A stretch of DNA of 64,000 nt, taken from the NCBI GenBank assembly GCA_016946835.1, contig JACVTC010000193.1, positions 157,501-221,500 of the forward strand, given 5' to 3'. This document shows positions 1 to 11,927 of the stretch, piece by piece. A program made the translations under genes and the position numbers. The notes under the pieces are model-generated. The model searched no databases, was not told where the DNA came from, and saw only the letters and a program-made list of their open reading frames with translations. Origin of the DNA: Neocallimastix lanati (nom. inval.) (Eukaryota > Neocallimastigomycota > Neocallimastigomycetes > Neocallimastigales > Neocallimastigaceae). Every line of letters begins with the position of its first letter. The stretch's first letter is position 1.

Positions 1-27
1 ATTTAATCATTTATTATCATCTATTAT

Positions 28-59
<32 letters not shown>

Positions 60-60
<1 letters not shown>

Positions 61-3000
61 CAAAAATCTATGACTTCTTCATCATCATCATCTTCTTCAA
101 AATCATCATTAAATTCTTCTTCATCAAATCCTTGATCAGCTAGCATGGTTTCTTGTTCTTCTTGCTCTTTTGTTCGTTTCATGGATAATTTTATTTCTTC
201 CTTAAGTTCTTCCACTTCATCTTTTTCTAGATCTTCATTTTCATTTTCATTTTCATCATCTATTTCATTAAATTCATCATTAAAAGCTTTTTCAAAATTT
301 AATACTTCTTCTTCATCAAATTCTTCTTTTTGTTCCTCGTCACTTTTTCCATCTCCACCTTCACTTCCACCTTCAACTTCACCATCACCATCTTCATCTT
401 CACCTTTTTCTTTTTCCATTTCCATTTCCATTTCCATCTCCATTGCCATAGCTTCATCATCTTCGGCTTCATTTTCATCTCCAGAACTATTAAATAATTT
501 ATTAATATCTTCTTCTTCTTTTTCTTTCTCTTTCACTTCTTCTTTTCTTTTATTATTGTTATCAATCATAGATTTTTTTTGTGAGATTTTCTCTTCCTCC
601 TCTTTTTCTTCATAATGTATTGAATTTTTATTTAATTCCTTATTAAATGATTCAACAAAATTTTCTACTTCTTCTTCTTCGTCTTCATCATCTTCCTCTA
701 TAAATTCGCCAAAATCTTCATTTTCATTTTCATTACTATTATTATCATTATTATTCTCATTCTCATTCTCATTCTCATTCTCATTTTCATTTTCATTTTC
801 ATTTTCATTTTCATTCTCATTACTATTATTATCATTATTATTATTATTCTCATTCTCATTTTCATTTTCGTTTTCATTTTCATTTTCATTCTCATTACTA
901 TTATTATCATTATTATTATTATTCTCATTCTCATTTTCATTTTCGTTTACATTTTCATTTTCATTTTCATTTTCATTTTCATTTTCATTTTCATTTTCAT
1001 TTTCATTTTCATTTTCATTTTCATTTTCATTTTCATTTTCATTTTCATTTTCATTTTCATTTTCATTTTCATTTTCATTTTCATTTTCATTTTCATTTTC
1101 ATTTTCATTTTCATTTTTATTCTCATTTTCATTTTCATTTTTATTCTCATTCTCATTCTCATTTTCATTCTCATTTTCATTCTCATTTTTATTCTCATTT
1201 TCATTCTCGTTTTCATTCTCATTTCCTTCATTATATCTATTATCATTTTTATTATCTTTATTATCAGTATCATTTTCATTATCATTATTATTTTCATTTT
1301 TGTTTTTATTACTGCTTTTGTTTTCAAAAATCGATTCAGGTTCTTCAGTTAATTGATTTTCTTGATTATGTTCAGAATAATCATTAGCTTTTCTTTCATT
1401 TTCTTGTTTTTCTTTTTTCTGTTTTTCTTTTTCCTTTTCCTTATTATTAAGAATATTATTCTTTTTATATTCTTTTAGTGTAATGATATTTTTAGGACGT
1501 TGAGTAGTAGTAGTAGTAGTAGTAGTAGTAACTTCTGATAATGATATTTTATTACGATCATAACTATCTTCATTCTCATCTTCTTCATCTATATAATCAT
1601 TTCTTTCATTATCCCATGGTTTCATTCTATTTTCATAGTCAAAAGCCTTAGGATGTTTATGATGATTTTCCTTTCGGGATGATTCGAACTTTTCAGATTT
1701 TTTACCAAAACCTAATTTTAATTTGTTAATTAATTTAATAGGTACTTTTGGATAACTTTTTTCTTTTGGAAGTTCTTTATTATCAATATTATCATCATTC
1801 TCATCATCATCAATTTCTTCAAAAATATCCATTGTATCTTTTTCTTCTAATTCTAATTCTTTTTTATGACGTCGTTCAGTTTTCATTGGTTCTTCATCAT
1901 AATCTTTTGAATCATTTATATAAGTTTGACTAGCACTTTTACGTTTGACAAGTTTAATATGAGTATGATTTATCATTTCTGCTGAAAGTGTACTATTTTT
2001 TTTAAGAGATCTCTCCCTTTCACTTTCATTTTCCTTTTCATCATTATTTTTATAATTTATTTTATTCAATATAATTTTTTTTTTTGATAGAGAACTACTA
2101 TTTCTATCCTGATTTATATCTTGTGAACTCTTTTTATGAAGGGTAATATTTATACTGTTTTTAGTGGAGAGTGGTGGATTGTCTTCTTTCTCCATATTAT
2201 CATGATCAAATTCTTTATTATTTGTTGTTGATTGTTTTGTTAAATGTTTTGAAAAAGTAGGTGAAGAAGTGAGAGAAGATGTATGGAAGGTTGATGGCGC
2301 TGAATTCATATAACCTGTAGAACTATTATTACGTCCATTATATGGTGAATGTCCACGAATATGATTACGACCATGGTCTTCTTTAGTATTATCATTCGCA
2401 TAAGAACCAATATGTACAGTATTACTAACAGAAGATGTCCCTCCATTATGAACATGTATATTTATATGATTATTATGTAGAAAGATTTTACTTGCAACAT
2501 TACCACTATTATGTTTTGTTAAGGGTATCAAATCATCTTTTCCAATTCCGGATACTAAAGTATTTGAGTTTGAATCATTATTGTTATTATTATTCTCTTG
2601 GGAACCATTACCATTAACTGAACTTTTATCGTTATTTGGTTCATTCTTCTTCTTATCACGATTTTCTATAGAGTCTTCTGATTGTTGCTGAATTGCGGGA
2701 ACGACTGATTCACTCAATTCATCAATAATACGAATATCACCACCTCTTCTACAACCAAATAAAGAATCATCTGCTGTATATTCGTTTTTTAACATAGTAT
2801 TAAATATTTTATTACTAGTAAGAGAAAGAAGTTCTGATAAATCAATACCAGATTTATTACTATTGTCACTTCCTTCAAGGGTATTATCATTTGATTCTTT
2901 TTGATTAGTATTATTGTTATCTGATGAACTAGTATCATTATTAATAATACTGTTAGTTACTGCTTTATTATCATTGCTGTTACTAGTATCAGTATTGTTT

Positions 3001-4373
3001 ATATTTAAATTAGAGGCATTATTCATATTTATCGTATTCAATTTAGATTCATTAATTTTCATTGATTTAATATGCTCGATAGTAGTTTCTTTTTTAACTA
3101 AATTAGATTCCATACTATTTTCTGTAAGAAGTGATGGTTGCTGGAAATAAGAATTAGAAACATTATTTTCTTCATCATTAATAGATAGTTGTTTATAAAT
3201 ATCATGAAAAAGTTCTGATATATTAACTGAAGGTAAAGGTGGTGGATGCGGTGTATGTGAAAGCTTTAATGTAATTTTTGACGATAACGAAACCTTTATT
3301 TTATTCTCTTTAACTTCTTTACTACGATTTTTCTTATGTGAATCGTGATTACTGGATTGATTTTTAGAGTTATTTGAATTTGTATTAATAATTGGCTTTG
3401 GTGTACAAAATGACTCTATACTTCTTCCTATAGAAAATATTCTTGATTCTTCAAATGGTATAGAAGTTTCGTAAGGAATAATAATTTTTCTTGTTTTTTT
3501 AGGATTATGATATCTATCAGTTAATGAATTTTGAGGCCGTTTTTGAGGTACTGATAATGTATTGTCTTTTGATTCAGTATTTATTGTTTTATTATTATTA
3601 TTATTATTATTATCATTAGTATTATAGTTGTTATTGTTATTGCTATTATTTGAACTTGATATATTTATATTTATATTTTCCTTATTAATATTATTATCTT
3701 CTACTTCCATTGAATCTATCTTTTTTTCATTTTCCATTTGATTCGTTGAAACAATTAATGAATCTTCTGTTACCATTGAATTTCCATCAATTTCACTTTC
3801 TTTCGTTGATATATTTACATCATCATCAAATATTTCTGCATCCTCATCTATATCAATATTAGAACTATTTTCACTTTCTTCATCACTTTCATAAATAATA
3901 GGTGAATTTGGTATACAATGATCTTCACCTTGAACAAGTGGTGGTAATTTTGTTAATGTTTCATTTAATGATTTTGTATATAATGTTAATACGTTGTTTT
4001 CATGTTCATTTTTTAATTCGTGGAGAATTCCATTGATAAAATTTTTATTATTATTACTATTACTATCATTATTAATTTTATTAATATTTACATTCCTATT
4101 TATATTATTTAATGTGTTGTTATTATTGTTATTATTGTTATTATTTGTATTATTAGATTTTGGATTAATATTAGAAATATTGGAATTACTAGTATTATTA
4201 TCTTTATTTGGTACATTGTCTTTATTTTCTAAGGTATTATCTTTATTGCTTGTGGTATTGTTATTTTTATCAATATTATTTGTAGCTTTAGGATTCTCTG
4301 TATTACTTTCTGCATTTAAATTTAATGTATTTACACCTTGTTTCTTTTGCATTGAAGCTAATAATTCTGACAT
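60..4373 (-). CDS. Low-complexity acidic protein of unknown function (1437 aa)
   Basis: I do not recognise this protein. It is a single open exon from the ATG at 4373 to a TGA at 60-62; a TTG two codons upstream could be read in frame but the ATG is the natural start. The N-terminus (MSELLASMQKKQG) is followed by Asn/Ser/Asp-rich sequence. Two stretches look more conserved-like than their surroundings: a segment around residues 300-335 containing RIFSIGRSIESFCTPKP, and one around residues 525-560 containing CRRGGDIRIIDELSESVVP. The last third is highly charged: Lys/Glu-rich, then a long Glu-Asn repeat (about residues 1085-1140) coded by a hexanucleotide microsatellite, then Glu/Asp-rich, ending in acidic residues. 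No transmembrane segment or signal peptide is visible. It is probably nuclear or disordered, but that is a guess from composition. Coding status is supported by 4.3 kb without a stop in A+T-rich DNA. Confidence 0.75.
950..1115. repeat. Coding hexanucleotide microsatellite (ATTTTC)n
   Basis: This is a near-perfect run of ATTTTC on the plus strand, read as GAAAAT (Glu-Asn) on the coding minus strand of the 1437-residue protein. Related but broken Glu-Asn and Asn-Asn-Asp runs flank it from about 720 to 1240. Its length is a multiple of three codon pairs, so expansion or contraction keeps the frame. Confidence 0.95.
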
Positions 4374-4531
4374 ATTCAACGGTTCTTTAATTATTTAAAT
4401 TTATATTTATAATTTATTATCATAATTATAAAAGTTAAATTTTTAATTAATTGAGTTCTATAGAGCTTTGTTATTATAATTTCTTTGATAAGAATAATTA
4501 ATAAATAATGTATATTTTTTTTAAAAAAATA

Positions 4532-4999
4532 TTATATATACATAAAAGATATAAGAGTAAAAAAAAAAAAAAGAAAAATAATAAAAAAAAAATTACTCAT
4601 AGGGAATTCTGGAGGTATAAGACGTGGAAAATTTGTTGAATATTTTGTTGAATTATTTTTATCTTTTTCTTCTACATTATTATATCCATCATTTTTCTCT
4701 TCTGTATTTTGTGTTGTTGTCGCTAAAGTTTTCGAATTTATCCATACTTTACAAAAATCATTTAGATCTTGTTGTTTTATACCTACTTCATCAAAATATA
4801 ATGTTATATCATCAATATTAACTTTTGTTCTTCCTTGATGTTCCGCTTTTAATTTTATTTCATTTCCTAATCTTTGTATATAATTAAATAAAATATCACA
4901 GAGTACTTCACATGATGACTTATTAACTTTTTCAAAACCCGCTTGGAATAATAATTTTGCGATACAATATTTTGATATATTTAAAGGAAACTCTTCCAT
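4532..4999 (-). CDS. TAF8: TAF8-like TFIID subunit (histone-fold/bromodomain-associated)
   Basis: The protein starts at ATG 4999 (MEEFPLNISKYCIAK). Residues about 5-85 fit the bromodomain-associated histone fold of TAF8/TAF3: AGFEKVNKSSCEVL, then YIQRLGNEIKLKAEHQGRT, then DDITLYFDEVGI. The downstream PRLIPPEFP near residue 128 matches the Pro-rich FPEFP-type element that follows the fold in TAF8, so I prefer TAF8 over TAF3 or SPT7. TAF8 pairs with TAF10 inside TFIID for RNA polymerase II initiation (family knowledge). The 3' end is uncertain. The open frame runs into a Phe/Ile-rich poly-T stretch to a stop at 4532, which is probably intron. A donor after CCTATGA near 4582 and an acceptor CTATAG near 4460 would instead give a very short last exon. 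Either way the protein is about 135-155 residues, shorter than animal TAF8. Confidence 0.7.
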   Translation of the reverse strand: MEEFPLNISKYCIAKLLFQAGFEKVNKSSCEVLCDILFNYIQRLGNEIKLKAEHQGRTKVNIDDITLYFDEVGIKQQDLNDFCKVWINSKTLATTTQNTEEKNDGYNNVEEKDKNNSTKYSTNFPRLIPPEFPMSNFFFIIFLFFFFTLISFMYI

Positions 5000-5746
5000 T
5001 TTTTTTTATCTATTTGGTACTTTTATAATTAATATTTGTTATGACCAAATCTATGTTAAATTATATTTATTTAATAATTTATTTTGTAATATATTGGTTT
5101 AAAATTTTATTAAATTAAATATATTATTAAATAGGATATAAATAAATAAATAAATAAGTAAACAAAATTATATTAATTGTTCGAAAAAGTAATAAAATAA
5201 ATGCATTTAAAATTTTAGATTGCAAATTTTATTTTTATCTGTTCTTAATTAAAAATATATATGATTCTAAAAATACGATGGGTTCATTCATTGATTTAGA
5301 TTTACAATATATAAAAAAATAATTTTAAAAAAGTTTATATATAATAAAAAAATTAAATAAAAATTAAAAATTGAAATATTAAAAATAAAAAAAAATAAAA
5401 TAAAAATTAAATGAAATATATATTATTACATAAAATTCTTAATTTATTATATCAATATATCACAATATAAACAAAGAATTAAATTTTTAAATTAAATATG
5501 GATATTATTTCAGGTTTGAATTGTATATAGAATCAATATTTAAAATTAAAATATTGAAAAAATTTGGTAAACAAATTATTATTTAATTATATATTAATCG
5601 TTAATTAGTAATATTGAAATTCCTATATTTTTTTTTGTTAATTTAATCATTAATTTCATCATTTTTATACTTTTCATATATATTTAAAATAAAATAAAAC
5701 AAATAGTGAAGTAATATAAAAGATTAAAGTATTAATAAAAATAAAT
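5000..5746. other. A+T-rich intergenic DNA
   Basis: No coding sequence is recognised between the TAF8-like start and the AAAAT array. It is simple A/T sequence with frequent stops in all frames and presumably holds the TAF8-like promoter. Confidence 0.7.
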
Positions 5747-8155
5747 GGTAGAATAGGAATATAAAGTACAGATTGAATAAAATAAAATAAAATAAAATAA
5801 AATAAAATAAAATAAAATAAAATAAAATAAAATAAAATAAAATAAAATAAAATAAAATAAAATAAAATAAAATAAAATAAAATAAAATAAAATAAAATAA
5901 AATAAAATAAAATAAAATAAAATAAAATAAAATAAAATAAAATAAAATAAAATAAAATAAAATAAAATAAAATAAAATAAAATAAAATAAAATAAAATAA
6001 AATAAAATAAAATAAAATAAAATAAAATAAAATAAAATAAAATAAAATAAAATAAAATAAAATAAAATAAAATAAAATAAAATAAAATAAAATAAAATAA
6101 AATAAAATAAAATAAAATAAAATAAAATAAAATAAAATAAAATAAAATAAAATAAAATAAAATAAAATAAATACTAGAATATTAAATATAAAGTACAGAT
6201 TGAATAAAATAAAATAAAATAAATACTAGAATATTAAATATAAAGTACAGATTGAATAAAATAAAATAAAATAAAATAAAATAAAATAAAATAAAATAAA
6301 ATAAAATAAAATAAAATAAAATAAAATAAAATAAAATAAAATAAAATAAAATAAAATAAAATAAAATAAAATAAAATAAAATAAAATAAAATAAAATAAA
6401 ATAAAATAAAATAAAATAAAATAAAATAAATAAATAAAATAAAATAAATACTAGAATATTAAATATAAAGTACAGATTGAATAAAATAAAATAAAATAAA
6501 ATAAATACTAGAATATTAAATATAAAGTACAGATTGAATAAAATAAAATAAAATAAAATAAATACTAGAATATTAAATATAAAGTACAGATTGAATAAAA
6601 TAAAATAAAATAAAATAAAATAAAATAAAATAAAATAAAATAAAATAAAATAAAATAAAATAAAATAAAATAAATACTAGAATATTAAATATAAAGTACA
6701 GATTGAATAAAATAAAATAAAATAAATACTAGAATATTAAATATAAAGTACAGATTGAATAAAATAAAATAAAATAAAATAAAATAAAATAAAATAAAAT
6801 AAAATAAAATAAAATAAAATAAAATAAAATAAATACTAGAATATTAAATATAAAGTACAGATTGAATAAAATAAAATAAAATAAAATAAATACTAGAATA
6901 TTAAATATAAAGTACAGATTGAATAAAATAAAATAAAATAAAATAAATACTAGAATATTAAATATAAAGTACAGATTGAATAAAATAAAATAAAATAAAT
7001 ACTAGAATATTAAATATAAAGTACAGATTGAATAAAATAAAATAAAATAAATACTAGAATATTAAATATAAAGTACAGATTGAATAAAATAAAATAAAAT
7101 AAAATAAAATAAAATAAAATAAAATAAAATAAAATAAAATAAAATAAATACTAGAATATTAAATATAAAGTACAGATTGAATAAAATAAAATAAAATAAA
7201 ATAAAATAAAATAAAATAAAATAAAATAAAATAAAATAAATACTAGAATATTAAATATAAAGTACAGATTGAATAAAATAAAATAAAATAAATACTAGAA
7301 TATTAAATATAAAGTACAGATTGAATAAAATAAAATAAAATAAAATAAAATAAAATAAAATAAAATAAAATAAAATAAAATAAAATAAAATAAAATAAAA
7401 TAAAATAAAATAAAATAAAATAAATACTAGAATATTAAATATAAAGTACAGATTGAATAAAATAAAATAAAATAAAATAAATACTAGAATATTAAATATA
7501 AAGTACAGATTGAATAAAATAAAATAAAATAAAATAAATACTAGAATATTAAATATAAAGTACAGATTGAATAAAATAAAATAAAATAAATACTAGAATA
7601 TTAAATATAAAGTACAGATTGAATAAAATAAAATAAAATAAATACTAGAATATTAAATATAAAGTACAGATTGAATAAAATAAAATAAAATAAAATAAAA
7701 TAAAATAAAATAAAATAAAATAAAATAAAATAAAATAAAATAAATACTAGAATATTAAATATAAAGTACAGATTGAATAAAATAAAATAAAATAAAATAA
7801 AATAAAATAAAATAAAATAAAATAAAATAAAATAAAATAAATACTAGAATATTAAATATAAAGTACAGATTGAATAAAATAAAATAAAATAAAATAAAAT
7901 AAAATAAAATAAAATAAAATAAAATAAAATAAAATAAAATAAAATAAAATAAAATAAAATAAAATAAAATAAAATAAAATAAAATAAAATAAAATAAAAT
8001 AAAATAAAATAAAATAAAATAAAATAAAATAAAATAAAATAAAATAAAATAAAATAAATACTAGAATATTAAATATAAAGTACAGATTGAATAAAATAAA
8101 ATAAAATAAAATTAAATAGTGTAATATTAAATATAAATACAGATTGAATAAATAA
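5747..8155. repeat. Interspersed (AAAAT)n array with a 33-bp block repeated 23 times
   Basis: About 2.4 kb of TAAAA pentamers is interrupted by a 33-bp non-pentamer block that begins TACTAGAATATT and ends TACAGATTGAA. Block starts, read by eye: 6172, 6224, 6449, 6506, 6563, 6675, 6727, 6834, 6891, 6948, 7000, 7052, 7149, 7241, 7293, 7425, 7482, 7539, 7591, 7643, 7745, 7842, 8059. The blocks look identical. Degenerate copies sit at both edges (5747-5775 and about 8116-8145). Spacings are 52, 57, 92, 97, 102, 107, 112, 132 and 217 bp, that is 52 plus multiples of 5. The one exception (225) spans a TAAA interruption near 6430. The longest pure pentamer tract runs from about 5775 to 6171. Confidence 0.95.
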
Positions 8156-8661
8156 AATAAAATAATATATATGAAAATTTTTATATTATTTTTATACTTT
8201 TATAAGAAATAAATAATTTTTATTTTTATTTTTGTTTATCATGATTTTATTTTATTATTATTTTAATAAAAATTTTCTTTAAATAAATAAATAAATCTTA
8301 AAATAATTTTTTTATAATATTTTTAAGTATTTATAAATTACATATATATTTATAGATTTAATTTTTATTTATTAAAATTATTTAAATACTTATTTATTAT
8401 CTAAATATTTATATATATATATATATATATTGATATTTTATAAATTTATTAGTTTGAATTGATACTTTGTCATATTTGTTTTGCATTTTTTTTGAAGACT
8501 TAATGAATTAATAAATTTAGTTGATAATTTTATTATTAATATTAATCTTATTATTTTATTATTTAATCATAATAAATTATATATGTATAACATTTTATTA
8601 TATTAAAGTTATACTACATATATGAAATAATTGAATGTGACGAATAGTTAAAAAAAAAAAT
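8156..8661. other. A+T-rich intergenic DNA
   Basis: This 3' flank of the Vps74 gene carries a short AT dinucleotide run near 8410-8430 and otherwise plain A/T sequence. No gene is seen. Confidence 0.7.
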
Positions 8662-9769
8662 CTATAAAATCGATTCCATTCTAGTATATACACTATATAC
8701 TGCAGCAATAACTTCTGTTGTACCCATTGATTTAGCTTTATCAGTCCATAAAGCATTTTCTTGTAATAATTCATCAACTTTTTGATAAGCAGTTTCTTTT
8801 TGATTTGCATTTAAACCAATTAAGGCATTATCTAAAACATCAGCAGCATATGCTGAACAAAGCATAGCAATTGTACGTTTGTCTGGTTTTGAAACACGAC
8901 CTAATAATACATTAATTACTCTTTGAATTAATCTTTCTTTTACAGAAAAGTCGGCAATTGGATGAGTAGCCATGTCAAATAATACAAAATTCTTTTTTTC
9001 AGTTCTAAGAACACCTTTATCAACTAAACCTTTTGCTATACGTTCACGTACTTGTTTTAACTGGTAACCAATTTTCATTAAATTCCAGGTCTCACCTTAT
9101 TTTAGTATTATTTAGTATTAAATATTAAATATTTGGAGTTATCATTAATTTAAAAATACTTTTTTTTCTTTAAATTTAAAAAATTTAAAAAAATAAAATA
9201 ACATTGAATTTTTATAATTTATGATATATGTATAATTTTTTTTTAATAATTATTTCTTATTTTAAATAATTAATTTTTTATTTAACTTAATTATTAAGAT
9301 TAATAAATAATTAACAATTAAATATAGCAGAAGGAATAATAGTAACAAAAATTATAATAATGAAAATGATAAAACAAACGTAATAATAAAAATGTCAATT
9401 ATTATAATTATAAAAAATAAAGATATTCATACCACATAACAAATCTATCCATGTTAATACGCTTTGTTGTTCCATCTTCATATATTTAAGAGCTTCATCA
9501 AGAAGTACTTCACCTGTTGGGGTATCATTAACAACTTCTACAATTCTATCTTGTAATGGTCTTTTTCTAACCTCTTTCATTATAGAAATTCTTCCACGTA
9601 AGGATAATTCTATTAATATACAACCTCTAAGAACATATGATATATTTTCATTCCAGAATGATAAATATCCCTTTAATTTATTATTATTATTATTATTATT
9701 ACAATTATAATTATTATTTAAATATTACTTAAAATTTTAATTTTTTAATTTTAGATAAAATTTGTAATA

Positions 9770-9803
<34 letters not shown>

Positions 9804-10003
9804 TTTTGAATATTTACTTGAGAATCTTTAAGACCTAATAATAAAACTTCTTCAAGAATAGTTAATTTATTTTTTCCATATTCTTCTTTTTCATCATCAG
9901 ATTTATTAAGAGATTCATTACTATTTTTCCTTGATAAACTATCTACTGAACTTGAACCTCCTCCTCTTCTTCTTTTAACTAAACCCTCTGAAGATGCCAT
10001 CAT
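8662..10003 (-). CDS. VPS74: GOLPH3/Vps74 Golgi PI4P-binding adaptor, 3 exons
   Basis: Exons on the minus strand are 9818-10003, 9433-9670 and 8662-9095, joining in phases 0 and 1 to 858 nt, 285 residues plus stop. After a basic, Ser-rich, probably disordered N-terminus (about 45 residues), the GPP34 fold follows: LTILEEVLLLGLKD, GYLSFWNENIS, LRGCILIELSLRGR, PTGEVLLDEALK, QVRERIAKGLVDKGVLRTEK, NFVLFDMATHP and the C-terminal helices. The Trp of the SFWN element and nearby Arg residues correspond to the PI4P pocket in GOLPH3. The family binds PI4P on trans-Golgi membranes and COPI plus tails of Golgi glycosyltransferases, keeping those enzymes in the Golgi. Length is close to human GOLPH3 (298) and shorter than yeast Vps74 (345). 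The start is fixed by two adjacent ATGs; I used the first. Confidence 0.93.
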
Positions 10004-10476
10004 TAAAAATTTTAATTATTTAACTTTTTAATTATTTAATACAAAGTAAAAAAAAATTTAAGCGTTTATATTTATTAAATTTCAATTTATCGATTTTATA
10101 TAGATAAATTAATAATATAAATATACGTTTTGTTAGTATTTATATATGAACATATAAATTATATTTAGATAATTTATTTTAAAATTTTTAAAATTTTATA
10201 TATGAAATATATTTTATATTATATTTAGAAATTATAAAATTAAATAATCATTTTAGTTTCCATTAAGTTCAAATTTCGGTTACATTAACTACATTTTTTT
10301 TTTCTTCATCTAATTATTAAATAATTTCTTTGAAAAAAAAAAAAAAAAAAAAAATCCATATTATACTATAAAGACTATTAAAAAATACAAGAATTATTGA
10401 TTCTCTACAAAAATTGAATTTAATCTATTATTTTTTTAATATTAATTTTTATATATTTATTAAGTTATACTTTTCC

Positions 10477-10508
<32 letters not shown>

Positions 10509-11574
10509 ATTATTATTATTATTACATTTACTTCATTTCTATTATTTTAAGCAGAAAAAATAATTTAATAAAAGAATTTAGTATATAATTTATTTATTTT
10601 CTATTTTTATATTGTTTATTAATACTATTGATAATATTATTTCATTATTTAATTAAAAACCAAGAATCATGTATGCTTCCAATGTTCTGTTCTTATTATG
10701 ATGAAAAATTATTCACTTTTTATTTTTTTTTTTTTTTTTTTTTAATGCATTGTATTTATTTATTCAAATGAGTGGATATTATATATTTAAAGGTCCTTGA
10801 TGTTACAAAAATCAATTTATATTCCTTTAAATTATTTATTTTAAATAAATTTAATTTGTCGACATTATATATATATACATTTATAAGTAGTATGAAAAGA
10901 TTCTTCAAAACTGAAGAGAATATATACTATATAAAAAATACATCTTTAATTTAAATTGTAGTTTTTAGTAATCTGTCAATGTACCTTTCCTATTATTCTT
11001 TATTATATAATTTAATATAGTTTATATAATAAATAAATAATCGAATGTAAAAATAAAAATGATATTATTAGAAAACTTTATAAATAATTTTAATATAATA
11101 TATTACATTATAATATATTATATATAATAGTTTGAAGAACTACAAAATTATATTAATTAAATGATAATATATAATTAAATATAAAAGGAAATATTCTACT
11201 ATTTGAATATTGATTTAATGTATTGATCTATATAAATGATTATATATATATAATATATGATATTATATATATAAATATTTAGAATATTTTAATAATTTTA
11301 TAAAACATACTATAAATTAATAATAAATATATAAATATATAAATAATAAATAAATAAAATATATAATAAATAAGTTTTATAATAATATTAATTTATTTAT
11401 AATCTGATAAATTTTAAATTTCAAATTTTTTTTTAAAATAAAAATTAGGTATGACAGCTTTATGTTAAAAAAAAGTTTTTTATAACAGTACTTTTTTTTT
11501 TTTAAAATTTATTATATAAAAAGTTTTTTATTTTCCAATAGATAATACTATGACTTGAAATAATAATAATTATA

Positions 11575-11607
<33 letters not shown>

Positions 11608-11927
11608 AATAAAGAATAGATATTATTTACTTTATTTAATATTTTTATGATATAAAAATAATTATTATTATAATATATATATAAAGGAAATAAATAAAAA
11701 ATATTATATTTATAACTATATATAAACATATATATTACATATTACATATTATGTATTTAATTTTTTTTTATAATTATTAAAATATTTAATAATTTTTTAA
11801 TTATTTGATTAATATTTTTAATGTCAAAAAATAGTGTTTTTAATAATAAATTATTATTTTTTTTTTTTATTTATTATCATTTTTTATTTTATTTTATTTT
11901 ATTTTATTTATTATTACGATATTAATT
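10004..11927. other. A+T-rich intergenic DNA, no gene seen
   Basis: This 1.9-kb stretch between the start of VPS74 and the 3' end of the spectraplakin-like gene contains poly-A and poly-T runs (10334-10355, 10723-10743, 11578-11606) and an AT run near 10480-10505. Short open frames have A/T-driven composition and no recognisable motif. Confidence 0.65.

Noticed and set aside
145-615. 156-codon plus-strand Ser/Phe-rich open frame opposite the acidic protein
   Set aside because: It is an antisense shadow of the Glu/Asp/Lys codons of the minus-strand gene; the same applies to the other plus-strand frames between 700 and 4400.
6172-8091. Regularly spaced 33-bp repeats that look superficially like a CRISPR array
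   Set aside because: The sequence between the repeats is always the same TAAAA microsatellite in varying number, not unique spacers, and the genome is eukaryotic.
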